From JADGRA01 sp052143535 (lineage in GTDB: Bacteria > Myxococcota > Myxococcia > Myxococcales > Myxococcaceae), in NCBI GenBank assembly GCA_052143535.1, contig JBKQSS010000050.1, positions 62,001-126,000 of the forward strand: DNA of 64,000 bases, given 5' to 3'. Positions 32,461 through 40,901 of the stretch are shown here, one piece after another. The notes under the pieces are model-generated. The model was not told the origin of the DNA. It saw nothing but the letters and a program-made list of their open reading frames with translations, and did not search any database. Positions within the stretch are counted from its first letter, which is position 1. Each line of letters starts with the position of its first letter. The translations under genes were made by a program, and so were the position numbers.

Positions 32461-35400
32461 ATGATTCAAAAATTGGTGGCCGCAGCGCTGCGGCAGTCCA
32501 CCATCGTCGTCGTGCTTGCCCTGGCGCTGGTGGCCGGAGGCTTGCTCGCCTACGCCCGTCTCGACGTCGAGGCGTACCCCAATCCCGTCGCCCCGATGGT
32601 GGAAGTCATCACCCAACCCGTCGGACTCAGCGCCGAGGAAGTCGAGCGCTACGTCACCATCCCGCTCGAAGTCGGATTGAGCGGCATCGTCGACCTGGAC
32701 CATATCCGTTCGCAGTCGCTGTTCGGGCTATCCGACGTCAAGGTCTATTTCAACTGGACGCCCGACTACTACACGGCCCAACAGCGGGTGCTGAATCGGC
32801 TCAGCTTCGTCACCTTGCCGAACAGCCTCACGCCCCAACTCTCCCCTTGGAACGCCATCGGCGAGTTGTACCGCTACCAACTGGTCGGCCCCGGCTACTC
32901 GCTGGAGGAGCTGAAGACGGCTGAAGACTGGATTATGGAAAAGCAGTGGCGCCAGGTCCCGGGCGTCATCGACGTCGTCAGCTTCGGTGGCCTCACCCGC
33001 CAGTACCAGGTGGAGCTCGACCCGTTCCGCCTCAAGGGAGAGGGCGTGACGTTGACGCAAGTCATCAACTCCATTGGCAACGCCAACCAGAACGTCGGCG
33101 GGGGGACTCTCAACGTCGGGCCCCAGGCCTTCAACGTGCGGGGAGTCGGCCTCATCCACAGCCTGCGAGACATCACCGACATCACGGTTGCGGAAAAGAA
33201 TGGCACCGCGGTGCGGGTGGGGGACCTGGGGCAGGTGCACACCGGTGCGGCGCCGCGCTTGGGCATCGTCGGCCGCGACGACCAGCCGGACATCGTCCAA
33301 GGCACCGTGCTCATGCGGTACGGCGGCGAGTCGCTCAGCACCCTGAAGGGGATTCACGACCGGGTGGAACGGATTCGCCAACTCCACCTGCTGCCGCCGG
33401 GAATGGAGATTGTCACCTATTACGACCGCACCAAGCTGGTGAACATCACCACCCACACGGTGCTCGAAAACCTTCTGGTGGGAATGGTGCTGGTGAGTCT
33501 CGTCCTGTGGGCCTTCCTCGGGCACGTCAAAGCCGCCCTGGTGACGGCCATCAACATCCCCCTGGCGCTCTTGGTGGCCTTCATCGGGATGGTGGCGACT
33601 GGAACGCCGGCCAACCTCATCTCCTTGGGAGCGGTGGACTTCGGAATTGTCGTCGACTCGACGGTTATTATGGTCGAGAATATTTTCCGGCGCCTCTCCC
33701 GACCGATTGAAGGGGTGGATCGCGCCGGAAACATCGCGGCCGCAGCCGGGGAAATCAGCACTCCGCTCTTCTTCTCGACGCTCATCATCGCGACCGCCTT
33801 CGTCCCGCTGTTCACCCTCAACGGTGTGGCCGGAGTGATTTTCGCGCCGATGGCCCACACCTATGCTTTCGCCATCGGCGGAGCCCTCTGCCTGGCACTG
33901 ACGCTGACACCGGTGCTGGCAAACCGGTTTCTCGACGTCACACCGGCGCCGCACCTGAGCGAGGAGGAGGCCCACTCCAACTGGCTGATGCGGTTTTTCG
34001 ACCGGGTCTACGGGCCACTCTTCGCCTTCGCCATTCGCCGCAAGGGCTGGGCGGTGGCGCTGGCCGCGTTCCCGGTGGTGCTTGCGGCAGCGCTCAGTCC
34101 CATCCTGGGGCGTGAGTTCATGCCCAAGCTCGAAGAAGGCAACTTCTGGATTCGAGCTTCTCTACCGGTCTCCGTTTCCCTCGACGAATCCTCACGAGCG
34201 GTGGGAAAAATCCGGCGGATTGTGCTCGGTTGTCCGGTCGACGAGGAATGCACGCCGGAACGTCGTCGCCGGCCCGAAATTGCGACCGTGGTGTCTCAGC
34301 TCGGACGACCCGATGACGGCACCGACCCAGTTGGCTTCTACAACATCGAGCTCTTCGTGCCGCTGACGCCATCTTCTAAATGGCGGAAGGGGATGACCAA
34401 GGAAAAGCTGACCGACGAGATGTCCAGCGCCCTGAAGGAGGCGTTCCCCGGTGTCGTTTTCAACTTCAGTCAAGTCATCGCCGACAACGTGGAAGAGGCG
34501 ATGAGCGGCGTGAAAGGTGAGAACACCATCAAGGTGGTGGGCCCCGACATCAAAGTCGACGAACAGAAGGCGCAGGAGATTTACCAGGTGATGCGGGGCG
34601 TTCGGGGCGTGGAGGACCTCGGAATCTTCCGTTCTCTGGGCCAGCCCAACGTGCGCATCACTCCCGACCGGGTGGCTTGCGGACGCTACGGCATCAACGC
34701 TGGTGACGTTGGCGCGGTGGTCCAAGCGGCGATTGGCGGCCAGGCGGTCACCCAAGTCTACGAGGGGGAGCGCCACTTCGACCTGACCGTCCGCTGGCGG
34801 CCGGAGGACCGCAGAAACCTCGCCGTCATCCGCGACATCCCGGTGCCGACGCCCGACGGGACCACCGTCCCTCTGGGCACGGTGGCGCAGGTGACGGAAG
34901 AAGAGGGTCCGAGCCTCATCTACCGTGAGGACCAGCAACGCTACGTCCCGGTCAAATTCTCCGTCCGGCGACGCGACCTGGCCTCGACCATCGAGGAGGC
35001 CCGGGCTGGCATCGCCGAGAGAGTGCGGCTTCCCTATGACACCCACCTGGAGTGGGCGGGGGAGATTAACGAGCTGAAGGAGACCAACCAACGCCTGGTG
35101 GTCATCGTCCCGCTCACCGTGCTGCTCATCGCCTTCTTGGTTTACACCTCAGTGAAGGATTGGAAGGACACACTGATTGTTCTGGGCGGACTTCCGGTGG
35201 CCATCAGTGGTGGTGTGTTGGCGCTGATTGTCACCGGGACCAACTTCTCCATCTCGGCGGCGATGGGCTTCATCTCCATTTTTGGCATTGCCGTGCAGGA
35301 CGCGCTGATTGTCGTCACCTACGCCCAACGGCTGTGGGCGGAAGGCCACACCGTCGAGGAGGGAGCGCTGCTCGCGGCGAAACGTCGGCTGCGCCCAGTC

Positions 35401-35634
35401 CTGATGACCACCTCGGTCGCCATGTTTGGCCTGACGCCGGCGGCGCTGTCCCGCGGCATCGGCTCCGAAACACAGCGGCCCCTCGCCATCGTCGTCATCG
35501 GCGGAGCGCTCATTCTCGCCCTGGTGCCTCGACTCCTGCAGCCGGCGCTGTTGGTCTACGCCCACCGGCGGAAGGAGCGTGCCCCGGGACCCGGCGCAGC
35601 AATGCCTCCGCTCGAGCCAGCGACCGTCCCCTGA
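32461..35634 (+). CDS. Heavy-metal-type RND efflux pump (CusA/CzcA family)
   Basis: A 1057-residue inner-membrane proton antiporter with two six-span halves and two large periplasmic loops. The HME-type TM4 signature is GAVDFGIVVDSTVIMVENIF (the acidic residues relay protons). The second half has GFISIFGIAVQDALIVVTYA and PRLLQPALL near the end. HME pumps export Cu+, Ag+, Zn2+, Co2+, Cd2+ or Ni2+; the metal is not determined here. Unusually, a short insertion with Cys591 and Cys597 (GCPVDEECTPERRRR) precedes the family block VVSQLGRPDDGTDP. It is the last gene of the operon. Confidence 0.92.
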   Translation: MIQKLVAAALRQSTIVVVLALALVAGGLLAYARLDVEAYPNPVAPMVEVITQPVGLSAEEVERYVTIPLEVGLSGIVDLDHIRSQSLFGLSDVKVYFNWTPDYYTAQQRVLNRLSFVTLPNSLTPQLSPWNAIGELYRYQLVGPGYSLEELKTAEDWIMEKQWRQVPGVIDVVSFGGLTRQYQVELDPFRLKGEGVTLTQVINSIGNANQNVGGGTLNVGPQAFNVRGVGLIHSLRDITDITVAEKNGTAVRVGDLGQVHTGAAPRLGIVGRDDQPDIVQGTVLMRYGGESLSTLKGIHDRVERIRQLHLLPPGMEIVTYYDRTKLVNITTHTVLENLLVGMVLVSLVLWAFLGHVKAALVTAINIPLALLVAFIGMVATGTPANLISLGAVDFGIVVDSTVIMVENIFRRLSRPIEGVDRAGNIAAAAGEISTPLFFSTLIIATAFVPLFTLNGVAGVIFAPMAHTYAFAIGGALCLALTLTPVLANRFLDVTPAPHLSEEEAHSNWLMRFFDRVYGPLFAFAIRRKGWAVALAAFPVVLAAALSPILGREFMPKLEEGNFWIRASLPVSVSLDESSRAVGKIRRIVLGCPVDEECTPERRRRPEIATVVSQLGRPDDGTDPVGFYNIELFVPLTPSSKWRKGMTKEKLTDEMSSALKEAFPGVVFNFSQVIADNVEEAMSGVKGENTIKVVGPDIKVDEQKAQEIYQVMRGVRGVEDLGIFRSLGQPNVRITPDRVACGRYGINAGDVGAVVQAAIGGQAVTQVYEGERHFDLTVRWRPEDRRNLAVIRDIPVPTPDGTTVPLGTVAQVTEEEGPSLIYREDQQRYVPVKFSVRRRDLASTIEEARAGIAERVRLPYDTHLEWAGEINELKETNQRLVVIVPLTVLLIAFLVYTSVKDWKDTLIVLGGLPVAISGGVLALIVTGTNFSISAAMGFISIFGIAVQDALIVVTYAQRLWAEGHTVEEGALLAAKRRLRPVLMTTSVAMFGLTPAALSRGIGSETQRPLAIVVIGGALILALVPRLLQPALLVYAHRRKERAPGPGAAMPPLEPATVP

Positions 35635-35665
35635 CCGCCGCCCCCCCCCCAGAGGGCTCCTGCGC

Positions 35666-36181
35666 TCAGCGAAGGTCGTCCTTGAGGAGCTCCATCATCA
35701 CTCCATCGTGCCACTGGCCGTCCGGCCCGCGCTCGTACTGTCGCATCACCCCCACCTGGCGAAACCCGGCTCGCTCGTAGGCGCGAATGGCGCGGAGGTT
35801 TTCAGCCGCCGGGTCAATCACCACGCGGTGGTGGCCGCCGGATTGAAAGAGGTGGCGGGCCAGGCCCTTCACCGCCTCGCTGCCTAGGCCCTGTCCCTGC
35901 CAGGCCGAGGCGAGGAAGAGGTCCACTCCGGCGTGGCGGTAGCTGGGGTCGGTTTGCTCGTAAAATTGAATGGCGCCAATGGGATGGCCCTGGTGCTCGA
36001 TGGCGAGCACGGTAATGTCCTCTCGCCCGAGGAGGGCCCGCCTGGCCTCCGCTTCGTCGAAGCCCGGCCACCAGCGGGCCACCTCCGGTTCACGTAGGAC
36101 GGCGACCAGGCTGGGAAGGTCAGCCTCCTGGGGCTCGCGCAGCACCAAGCGCTCGGTGCGAATTGGCTCTGCCATCCTCAT
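35666..36181 (-). CDS. GNAT acetyltransferase, AAC(6')-like
   Basis: A 171-residue GNAT enzyme. The acetyl-CoA loop is AWQGQGLGSEAVKGLA at about 97-112. The C-terminal half (HHRVVIDPAAENLRAIRAYE, then GFRQVGVMRQYERGPDGQWH) strongly recalls aminoglycoside 6'-N-acetyltransferases, and the N-terminal block VARWWPGFDEAEAR is also of that subfamily. It may acetylate an aminoglycoside or a related amine; whether it gives resistance cannot be told. It is divergent from the SRPBCC gene. A run of ten C (35641-35650) separates it from the pump gene. Confidence 0.85.
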   Translation of the reverse strand: MRMAEPIRTERLVLREPQEADLPSLVAVLREPEVARWWPGFDEAEARRALLGREDITVLAIEHQGHPIGAIQFYEQTDPSYRHAGVDLFLASAWQGQGLGSEAVKGLARHLFQSGGHHRVVIDPAAENLRAIRAYERAGFRQVGVMRQYERGPDGQWHDGVMMELLKDDLR

Positions 36182-36313
36182 GCCATGTTACCCCAAGGGG
36201 AGCGCCCGGGAGAGTGGTGGCCTCGGGCGAGGGCCGAGCGTTTTTTCCGAGGCCGGTTTTCCGCACCCGCCCTTAGGCTACAGTCGAGCGCCTCGCTTCT
36301 GAGGAGGCCGGGG

Positions 36314-36826
36314 ATGTCCAACGGGTTCAAGCTCTCCACCATGGTTGCGGCGAAGCCCTCTGCCGTCTACCGCGCCTGGCTCGACCCTCGGACGCATGCT
36401 GCCTTCACCGGCGGCGGGGTGGCCACCTCCGAGCCGCGCGTGGGCGGGGCCTTCACGGCCTGGGAAGGCTACATCCACGGGACTTACCTGGTGCTCGAGC
36501 CGGGGGCGCGAATTGTCCAGGCCTGGCGCACCACCGACTTTCCCGACGGGGCGCCGGACTCGAGAGTCGAGGTGCTACTCGAGCCGGCCCGCGGAGGGAC
36601 GCGTCTCACGCTGGTGCACGCGCACATTCCCTCCGCGCAGGAGGCCGACTACCGGGCTGGGTGGTCCGCCTTCTATTTTCGACCGATGAAGAAGTACTTC
36701 CACGCGGCCGCCCGGCCGAGGCCGGCCAAGGCCACCGGCGCGCGCAAGGCCAAGAAGAAGTCCGCGGCCTCGCGGCGCCGGGCCCCCAAGCGCTCTGTCA
36801 GTAAGAAGTCCCGGCGCGCTCGGTAA
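36314..36826 (+). CDS. SRPBCC (AHSA1-type) protein with Lys/Arg-rich tail
   Basis: A 170-residue protein. Residues 1-125 form an SRPBCC/AHSA1 ligand-binding fold (FKLSTMVAAKPSAVYRAWLD, then GGGVATSEPRVGGAFTAWEG, then GWSAFYFRPMKKYF). The last 45 residues are almost all Lys, Arg, Ala and Ser (KAKKKSAASRRRAPKRS), like the basic tails of histone-like proteins. The tail could bind nucleic acid or membranes; this is inference. ATG 36314 follows GAGGAGG at seven bases, and the longer upstream frame is not homologous. Confidence 0.85.
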   Translation: MSNGFKLSTMVAAKPSAVYRAWLDPRTHAAFTGGGVATSEPRVGGAFTAWEGYIHGTYLVLEPGARIVQAWRTTDFPDGAPDSRVEVLLEPARGGTRLTLVHAHIPSAQEADYRAGWSAFYFRPMKKYFHAAARPRPAKATGARKAKKKSAASRRRAPKRSVSKKSRRAR

Positions 36827-36848
36827 CGGGCACCGCCCGAGGAGCCAG

Positions 36849-37304
36849 CTACTTCGGCAGCGCCGGCGTGGTTGGCCCAGCCGGCAGCAAGGCCAGCACG
36901 GCGCCCGTTACCAGCGCCAGCAGCTTCGCCACCTCGAGTGCCCCGTAGGCCCCGTGGGGGTTGGCGCCGCTCGGCACGCCGCCGGAGATGATGGCTTGAG
37001 CCCTGCTGTCGAGGAGGGGAAAGAGCCACCCCATCTGCACCACGAGGCTGCTCACGCCCAGCCCCAGGCAGACCCACGTCCAACGCGGCACCCGGCCCAG
37101 CAGCGCCGCCCCCACGGCCAACAGGGCGAAGGCCGCCTGGACGTACTGGGAGGCGCGAAAGACGGTGCGCCCGACGTCGAAGGCGACGACGCGCGTCAGC
37201 GTCGGCGCGTGGAACTTCACCGGCGCCTCGATGAAGGAGATGCCGATGACGATGCCCGCCCAGAGAAGGCAGATGACGGCAAAAGGCAGCCGACGGGTGC
37301 TCAT
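36849..37304 (-). CDS. Four-span integral membrane protein, unknown function
   Basis: A 151-residue membrane protein with about four hydrophobic helices (LPFAVICLLWAGIVIGISFI, then QYVQAAFALLAVGAALLG, a third at WTWVCLGLGVSSLVV, and a last one at VAKLLALVTGAVLALL). The conserved-looking segment FIEAPVKFHAPTLTRVVAFD after the first helix suggests a family but I cannot name it with confidence; TMEM205/DUF4149-like is a possibility. ATG 37304 overlaps the hemerythrin stop as ATGA, so the two are coupled. Confidence 0.75.
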   Translation of the reverse strand: MSTRRLPFAVICLLWAGIVIGISFIEAPVKFHAPTLTRVVAFDVGRTVFRASQYVQAAFALLAVGAALLGRVPRWTWVCLGLGVSSLVVQMGWLFPLLDSRAQAIISGGVPSGANPHGAYGALEVAKLLALVTGAVLALLPAGPTTPALPK

Positions 37305-37813
37305 TGTGGAAGGCGCGCGCGCCGTGCGCGCATCTCGCCGCGGATGGCCGCCCGCGCCTCGCTGGAGAGCACCCGACGCGCCGCCGGAAAAACGTCCCGC
37401 TCTTCGCTGTCGAGGTGCCCTTGCCAGGCCTTTTGCAACGCCAGCCCGGCCGCGGCCAGTGCGCCAACCAGGTGCCCGGTACGCTCTGGCCAGCTCTGCA
37501 CTTGCTGGCACAGGGCAACCAGCACTTCCACCTGCTCCGTCTGCAGCTGGTGGTCCGCACGCAACGCAGCGAGCGTCGGCGCGAGTTCCGGGGCCTGCTC
37601 CAAAAGCCGCGGAAAGAGGGAGCCCTCCTCGTCTTCCTCATGCAGCGGCAAGGCCACGGTGAAGTAGCGGAGCACCTTGGCGGCCACCGTGCCGACTGCG
37701 TCGCTGGCCGAGGTGAGCCCGGCCGCCAGCGCCGTCACCTGACGCAGGCGTTGGTGGCAGTCGAGCAGCACCTCGAGGACGTCCTCGCTGCTCTCGGAGG
37801 TGAGCTTCGACAT
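37301..37813 (-). CDS. Hemerythrin-like (HHE) domain protein
   Basis: A 170-residue four-helix protein with the HHE iron-ligand pattern: His in LLDCHQRL, HEEDEEGSLFP, ALRADHQLQTEQ and GHLDSEERDVFP. This is the set expected for a di-iron O2/NO-binding or iron-storage site. It has no signal peptide. ATG 37813 was chosen; a TTG 36 bases upstream (37849) would add a poorly ordered extension. It is coupled to the four-span membrane protein by a four-base overlap. Confidence 0.85.
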   Translation of the reverse strand: MSKLTSESSEDVLEVLLDCHQRLRQVTALAAGLTSASDAVGTVAAKVLRYFTVALPLHEEDEEGSLFPRLLEQAPELAPTLAALRADHQLQTEQVEVLVALCQQVQSWPERTGHLVGALAAAGLALQKAWQGHLDSEERDVFPAARRVLSSEARAAIRGEMRARRARLPQ

Positions 37814-37890
37814 GGGGCCGCTTGAGCGTCGGGCGGTGCCAGGAGGCAAACGGCCCGCTCCCGGACGCCCAGCCTCTTCAGGGCCAGCCG

Positions 37891-38556
37891 CTAGTGGTGG
37901 CCCTTGGTGTGCTTCGCGGCCGCAGCGGCGGCGGCCGCTTGGGCCGCTGCTGCATCCGCGGCCGCCTGGGCGGCGGCAGCATCGGCGGCGGCCTTTTTCG
38001 CCATTTCCTCCGCTTCACGCTTGGCCTCGGCCTCGGAGATGGCCTTCAGCGAGGCCAAACCCCGGTCGAAATCGCCGCCAATGTCGGCGCCCATGTCGTG
38101 GAAGAGTGAGACGGCCTTCATCATGAAGTTGTTCTCGCCGGCCATCGTCCAGCTCAGCTTGGTGCCACCACCGCTGACCGGGTTGAGCGCAAACCCGGTG
38201 GTGCAGCTGGCTTCGAAGGGACGGATGAAGTCGAGCTTGATGTTGACTTCCTTGTTGGGGGTGGCGCTGGTGATGAGCATCTTCCCCTCGCCCATCTTGT
38301 CGTTGCCGGACCAGGTGTAGGCGGCGCCGGGGCCCGAGGTTGGGCCGGCGTAGGTCAGCTTCGCGGAGGGGTCTAGCTTCGCCCAGGGCGACCAGGCGTC
38401 CCAGCGGTGGAAGTCGGCAATCTGGGCATAAACCACCCCGGCTGGTGCATTGATGGTGGTGCTGCGGGTGACGCTGTAGGTGCCCGGCCGTGTGGCGATG
38501 ATGATGAGGAGCAGCACCAGCAACGCGGCCACCATGATGAGGATTTTTCGGAGCAT
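37891..38556 (-). CDS. Membrane-anchored SRPBCC protein with Ala/Gln repeats and His-rich tail
   Basis: A 221-residue protein. An N-terminal membrane anchor (MLRKILIMVAALLVLLLIII) is followed by an SRPBCC polyketide-cyclase-like domain (VTRSTTINAPAGVVYAQIAD, then HRWDAWSPWAKLDPS). It then has a helical stretch EAEAKREAEEMAKKAAADAA continuing as Ala/Gln/Asp repeats of the type AAADAAAAQ, and ends KHTKGHH. The repeats probably form a rigid helix; the His tail could bind metal. ATG 38556 has GAGGGG nine bases upstream. A weak sigma-54-like element precedes it. Confidence 0.8.
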   Translation of the reverse strand: MLRKILIMVAALLVLLLIIIATRPGTYSVTRSTTINAPAGVVYAQIADFHRWDAWSPWAKLDPSAKLTYAGPTSGPGAAYTWSGNDKMGEGKMLITSATPNKEVNIKLDFIRPFEASCTTGFALNPVSGGGTKLSWTMAGENNFMMKAVSLFHDMGADIGGDFDRGLASLKAISEAEAKREAEEMAKKAAADAAAAQAAADAAAAQAAAAAAAAKHTKGHH

Positions 38557-38599
38557 GTCGTCAGTCCCCTCTTCGGTCGAGCCTGCGGGTGGGGGGGTT

Positions 38600-38615
38600 A
38601 GCACGGTGAGCGCCC
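38600..38615 (-). promoter_or_regulatory. Weak sigma-54-like element upstream of the anchored SRPBCC gene
   Basis: The reverse strand reads GGGCGCTCACCGTGCT. GG and GC are ten bases apart and TGCT matches the -12 part, but the first T and two of the -24 bases differ from consensus. A start near 38589 would give a 33-base leader. It is listed as a possibility only. Confidence 0.25.
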
Positions 38616-38650
38616 CCAAGTGAAACGGCAACCGCGCCGGTGTTGCGGCG

Positions 38651-39553
38651 TCAGCGGGGGCGGCCCGACTGCCACTCGGCGAAGGCCTCAGCGGCACTCT
38701 CGACGAAGGGCGCCCGAGGCTGCCAACCAAGTGTTTGCGCCCGTCTCGAGCCGACCCACTGGTCGAGACACATGGCTTCGGCGAAGGGCCCGAGTGTCTG
38801 CGTCGCCTCTACGAGCGGGATGCTGCGGACAGCTCCGCCGCGACCGGCGGCGAGACTGGCCGCCGCGGCAGTGTCCAGGATGCGCCCGGTCCCGCCGTCC
38901 ACGGCGTGGAAGATGCCGGTGGCCCGCTGCTCCAGCACTCGGCAGTACAGCTCGGCGACGTCCTCGCGATGGACGAGAGGCATCCGGTTCTGTCCGTCGC
39001 CGATAAAGGCCGCCGCGCCCTCGGCGACGGCAGTCTGGAAATAGCCCGCGGCGAGGCCGTCTCCTCCGCCATACACCCAGCCCGGTCGCACCACGGCGGT
39101 GGCCACCCTGGCGGAAGTAGCCGCCAGCACCAGACGCTCGTGGGCCGGCCTCCAGGTATTGAAGACGGCGTGCTCGGTGGACGCTGCCTCGTAGGCCGGC
39201 TCCTGCCCGGCCGGTCCGAGGACGAGGACGCCCGAGGTGTACAGGACGGTATAGGGCCTGCCGGCCGACAGGGCGGCGTCCAGTAGCGTCTCGACGACAG
39301 TACGGTCCATCGGAGCTGCCGGCCCTTGCGAGGAAAAAGCGAGGTGCACCGCGGCGTCCTGCTCGCCGGCGAGGGCCCGGTAGCTGGAGGGCGTCTTCAT
39401 GTCACCTAGCACCGCGCGTGCCCCGAGGGCGCTCAGCTGCCGCTGGCGCTCCGCAGAACGGACGAGGCCGGTCACCGCGTGGCCGGCACGGACCAGGTGC
39501 TGCACCACGGCGCTGCCGATGTAGCCGGTGCCCCCGAGGACAAAAATTCGCAC
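38651..39553 (-). CDS. NAD-dependent epimerase/dehydratase family protein
   Basis: A 300-residue extended-SDR protein. The N-terminal cofactor motif is VLGGTGYIGSAVV (GxxGxxG) at residues 5-17, with LGDMKTPSSYRALAGEQDAA and YTSGVLVLGP typical of the NAD(P)-dependent epimerase or SDR_a5-like families. The usual YxxxK is not obvious (FNTWRPAHE), so catalytic activity is uncertain. The start is GTG 39553, two bases after the CDGSH protein stop; earlier residues in the open frame are not protein-like. It is coupled to the CDGSH gene. Confidence 0.8.
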   Translation of the reverse strand: MRIFVLGGTGYIGSAVVQHLVRAGHAVTGLVRSAERQRQLSALGARAVLGDMKTPSSYRALAGEQDAAVHLAFSSQGPAAPMDRTVVETLLDAALSAGRPYTVLYTSGVLVLGPAGQEPAYEAASTEHAVFNTWRPAHERLVLAATSARVATAVVRPGWVYGGGDGLAAGYFQTAVAEGAAAFIGDGQNRMPLVHREDVAELYCRVLEQRATGIFHAVDGGTGRILDTAAAASLAAGRGGAVRSIPLVEATQTLGPFAEAMCLDQWVGSRRAQTLGWQPRAPFVESAAEAFAEWQSGRPR

Positions 39554-39555
39554 CG

Positions 39556-40203
39556 CTACCCCGGCTCGGAGTGGAAGCCGACGCGAGCGTGAGAGCCGTC
39601 GCAGAAAGGCTTGTTGGCTGAGGCGCCACACCGGCAGAAGGCCGCCTTCTGGGTCCGGAGGACAGTGCGCCCGGTGCCAGAGACGACCTCTACGTTGCCG
39701 GCCACCAACAGCGGCCCGTTGGGAAGCGGCGTGACGCTGAGCGGTCCGGCGCGTTCCTTCAAGGCTGGGCTGTCCTGGGTGGCAGGCTCGCCGGTGGCCG
39801 TGAAGCCTGCCCTCGAATGCGCGTTGTCGCAGAAGGGTTTGCTGCCCGAGGCGCCGCAGCGGCACAGCGTGGCGCGAAACCGAGGTTCCGCGCCCTCGAG
39901 GCGGATGTCCGCATGAAAGGCGAGCGGCCCATTCTCTCGGACGCGCACCAGGTTGACGGGGGGAGGCTGCTCCTGCTCGCCGCCGTCGAGGCGCTGGTAG
40001 GTGATGGCGCCGGAAGGGCAGCTGAGCGCCACCGCGACCACCGCCTCGGCGCTCGACGCGTCAGGATGCATCCACTGGCCTGGGGAATTGGGGATGAAGA
40101 CTTCTGGGCGGCCAAGCACACAGTTGCGCGAGTGAATGCAGCGCTTCGCTTCAAAGCGCAGCACCACCTTCGTCCCCCGCACCTCGTCAACGCGCTGCGC
40201 CAC
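39556..40203 (-). CDS. Iron-sulfur protein: divergent 4Fe-4S ferredoxin-like domain plus two CDGSH domains
   Basis: A 215-residue protein with three predicted cluster sites. The N-terminal Fer4_19-like domain has Cys22, Cys28 and Cys62 (RCIHSRNC, then SCPSGAI). A first CDGSH unit has Cys114, Cys116, Cys125 and His129 (CRCGASGSKPFCDNAH), and a second has Cys190, Cys192, Cys201 and His205 (CRCGASANKPFCDGSH). CDGSH sites bind 2Fe-2S with three Cys and one His. It is probably a cytoplasmic redox or cluster carrier. It is divergent from the TetR gene across an 88-base control region and coupled to the epimerase downstream. Confidence 0.9.
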   Translation of the reverse strand: MAQRVDEVRGTKVVLRFEAKRCIHSRNCVLGRPEVFIPNSPGQWMHPDASSAEAVVAVALSCPSGAITYQRLDGGEQEQPPPVNLVRVRENGPLAFHADIRLEGAEPRFRATLCRCGASGSKPFCDNAHSRAGFTATGEPATQDSPALKERAGPLSVTPLPNGPLLVAGNVEVVSGTGRTVLRTQKAAFCRCGASANKPFCDGSHARVGFHSEPG

Positions 40204-40254
40204 GGCTGGCCTCCCTGGGAAACTCCGGGCGGCAGCCTAGTCCAGTGGTGGGTG

Positions 40255-40283
40255 TTGACAAAAAGTACGACCGTTCGTATATA
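40255..40283 (+). promoter_or_regulatory. Sigma-70-type promoter with embedded TetR operator
   Basis: TTGACA (40255-40260), a 17-base spacer and TATATA (40278-40283) make a near-consensus promoter. A perfect dyad TACGA-CCGT-TCGTA (40266-40279) sits between the two boxes, the typical position of an autoregulatory TetR site. Transcription would start near 40290, two bases before the tetR ATG, so the message would be leaderless. The dyad could also affect the divergent CDGSH gene. Confidence 0.75.
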
Positions 40284-40291
40284 GGTGAGCA

Positions 40292-40888
40292 ATGTCCAAG
40301 GGAGACGACACGCGCGAGCGGATTCTCGACCGAGCCTTCCGCATGGCCAGCCGAGACGGGCTCGAGGGCTTGAGCATCGGCGGCCTGGCCGAGTCGCTGG
40401 CCATGTCCAAGAGTGGGCTGTTCGCCCACTTTGGCTCCAAAGAGGAGCTCCAGCTGGAGGTGCTGCGCGCGGCGGCTCGGCGCTTCGAGGACGGCGTGGT
40501 GCGGCCAGCCTTTCGGGCCGCCCGCGGGACGCCACGCATCCGCCACCTCCTAGAGAACTGGGTGCGCTGGGCCAACTCGCCCGACGCGGCAGGTGGCTGT
40601 CTCTTCGTCACCGCAGCGGTGGAGCTGGACGACCGCCCCGGGCGCCCCCGGGACTACCTCGTCGAGACGCAAAGGCAGCTGCAGGAGGCCCTGGCGCGCT
40701 CGGCACGGATGGCCATCGACGCCGGCCACTTCCGCAAGGACCTCGACTGCCGACAGTTTGCCTTCGAGCTCAACGGCCTGTTCCTCGCCTACCACCACGC
40801 CAAACGCTTGTTTCGCGACCCGCGTGCCGAGACGGCTTTGCGCACTGGCTTTGGCCGGCTGCTGAACGACGCTGCTGCTCTGTCCTGA
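40292..40888 (+). CDS. TetR/AcrR family transcriptional regulator
   Basis: A 198-residue regulator. The N-terminal helix-turn-helix is RERILDRAFRMASRDGLEGL, then SIGGLAESLAMSKSGLFAHF, then KEELQLEVL, a textbook TetR DNA-binding domain. The C-terminal all-helical ligand domain ends in HHAKRLFRD, resembling TetR_C_16-like families. It presumably represses its own promoter and the alpha/beta hydrolase gene 13 bases downstream. There is no ribosome-binding site before ATG 40292, in keeping with a leaderless mRNA. Confidence 0.92.
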   Translation: MSKGDDTRERILDRAFRMASRDGLEGLSIGGLAESLAMSKSGLFAHFGSKEELQLEVLRAAARRFEDGVVRPAFRAARGTPRIRHLLENWVRWANSPDAAGGCLFVTAAVELDDRPGRPRDYLVETQRQLQEALARSARMAIDAGHFRKDLDCRQFAFELNGLFLAYHHAKRLFRDPRAETALRTGFGRLLNDAAALS

Positions 40889-40901
40889 AGGAGGAAGCCC
40901 C

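Noticed and set aside
32728..33975. A 415-codon reverse ORF opposite the RND pump
   Set aside because: It is fully antisense to the pump and has no coherent protein features.
35641..35650. Run of ten C between the pump and the acetyltransferase genes
   Set aside because: It lies between convergent stops, outside coding and promoter sequence, so a regulatory role is unlikely.
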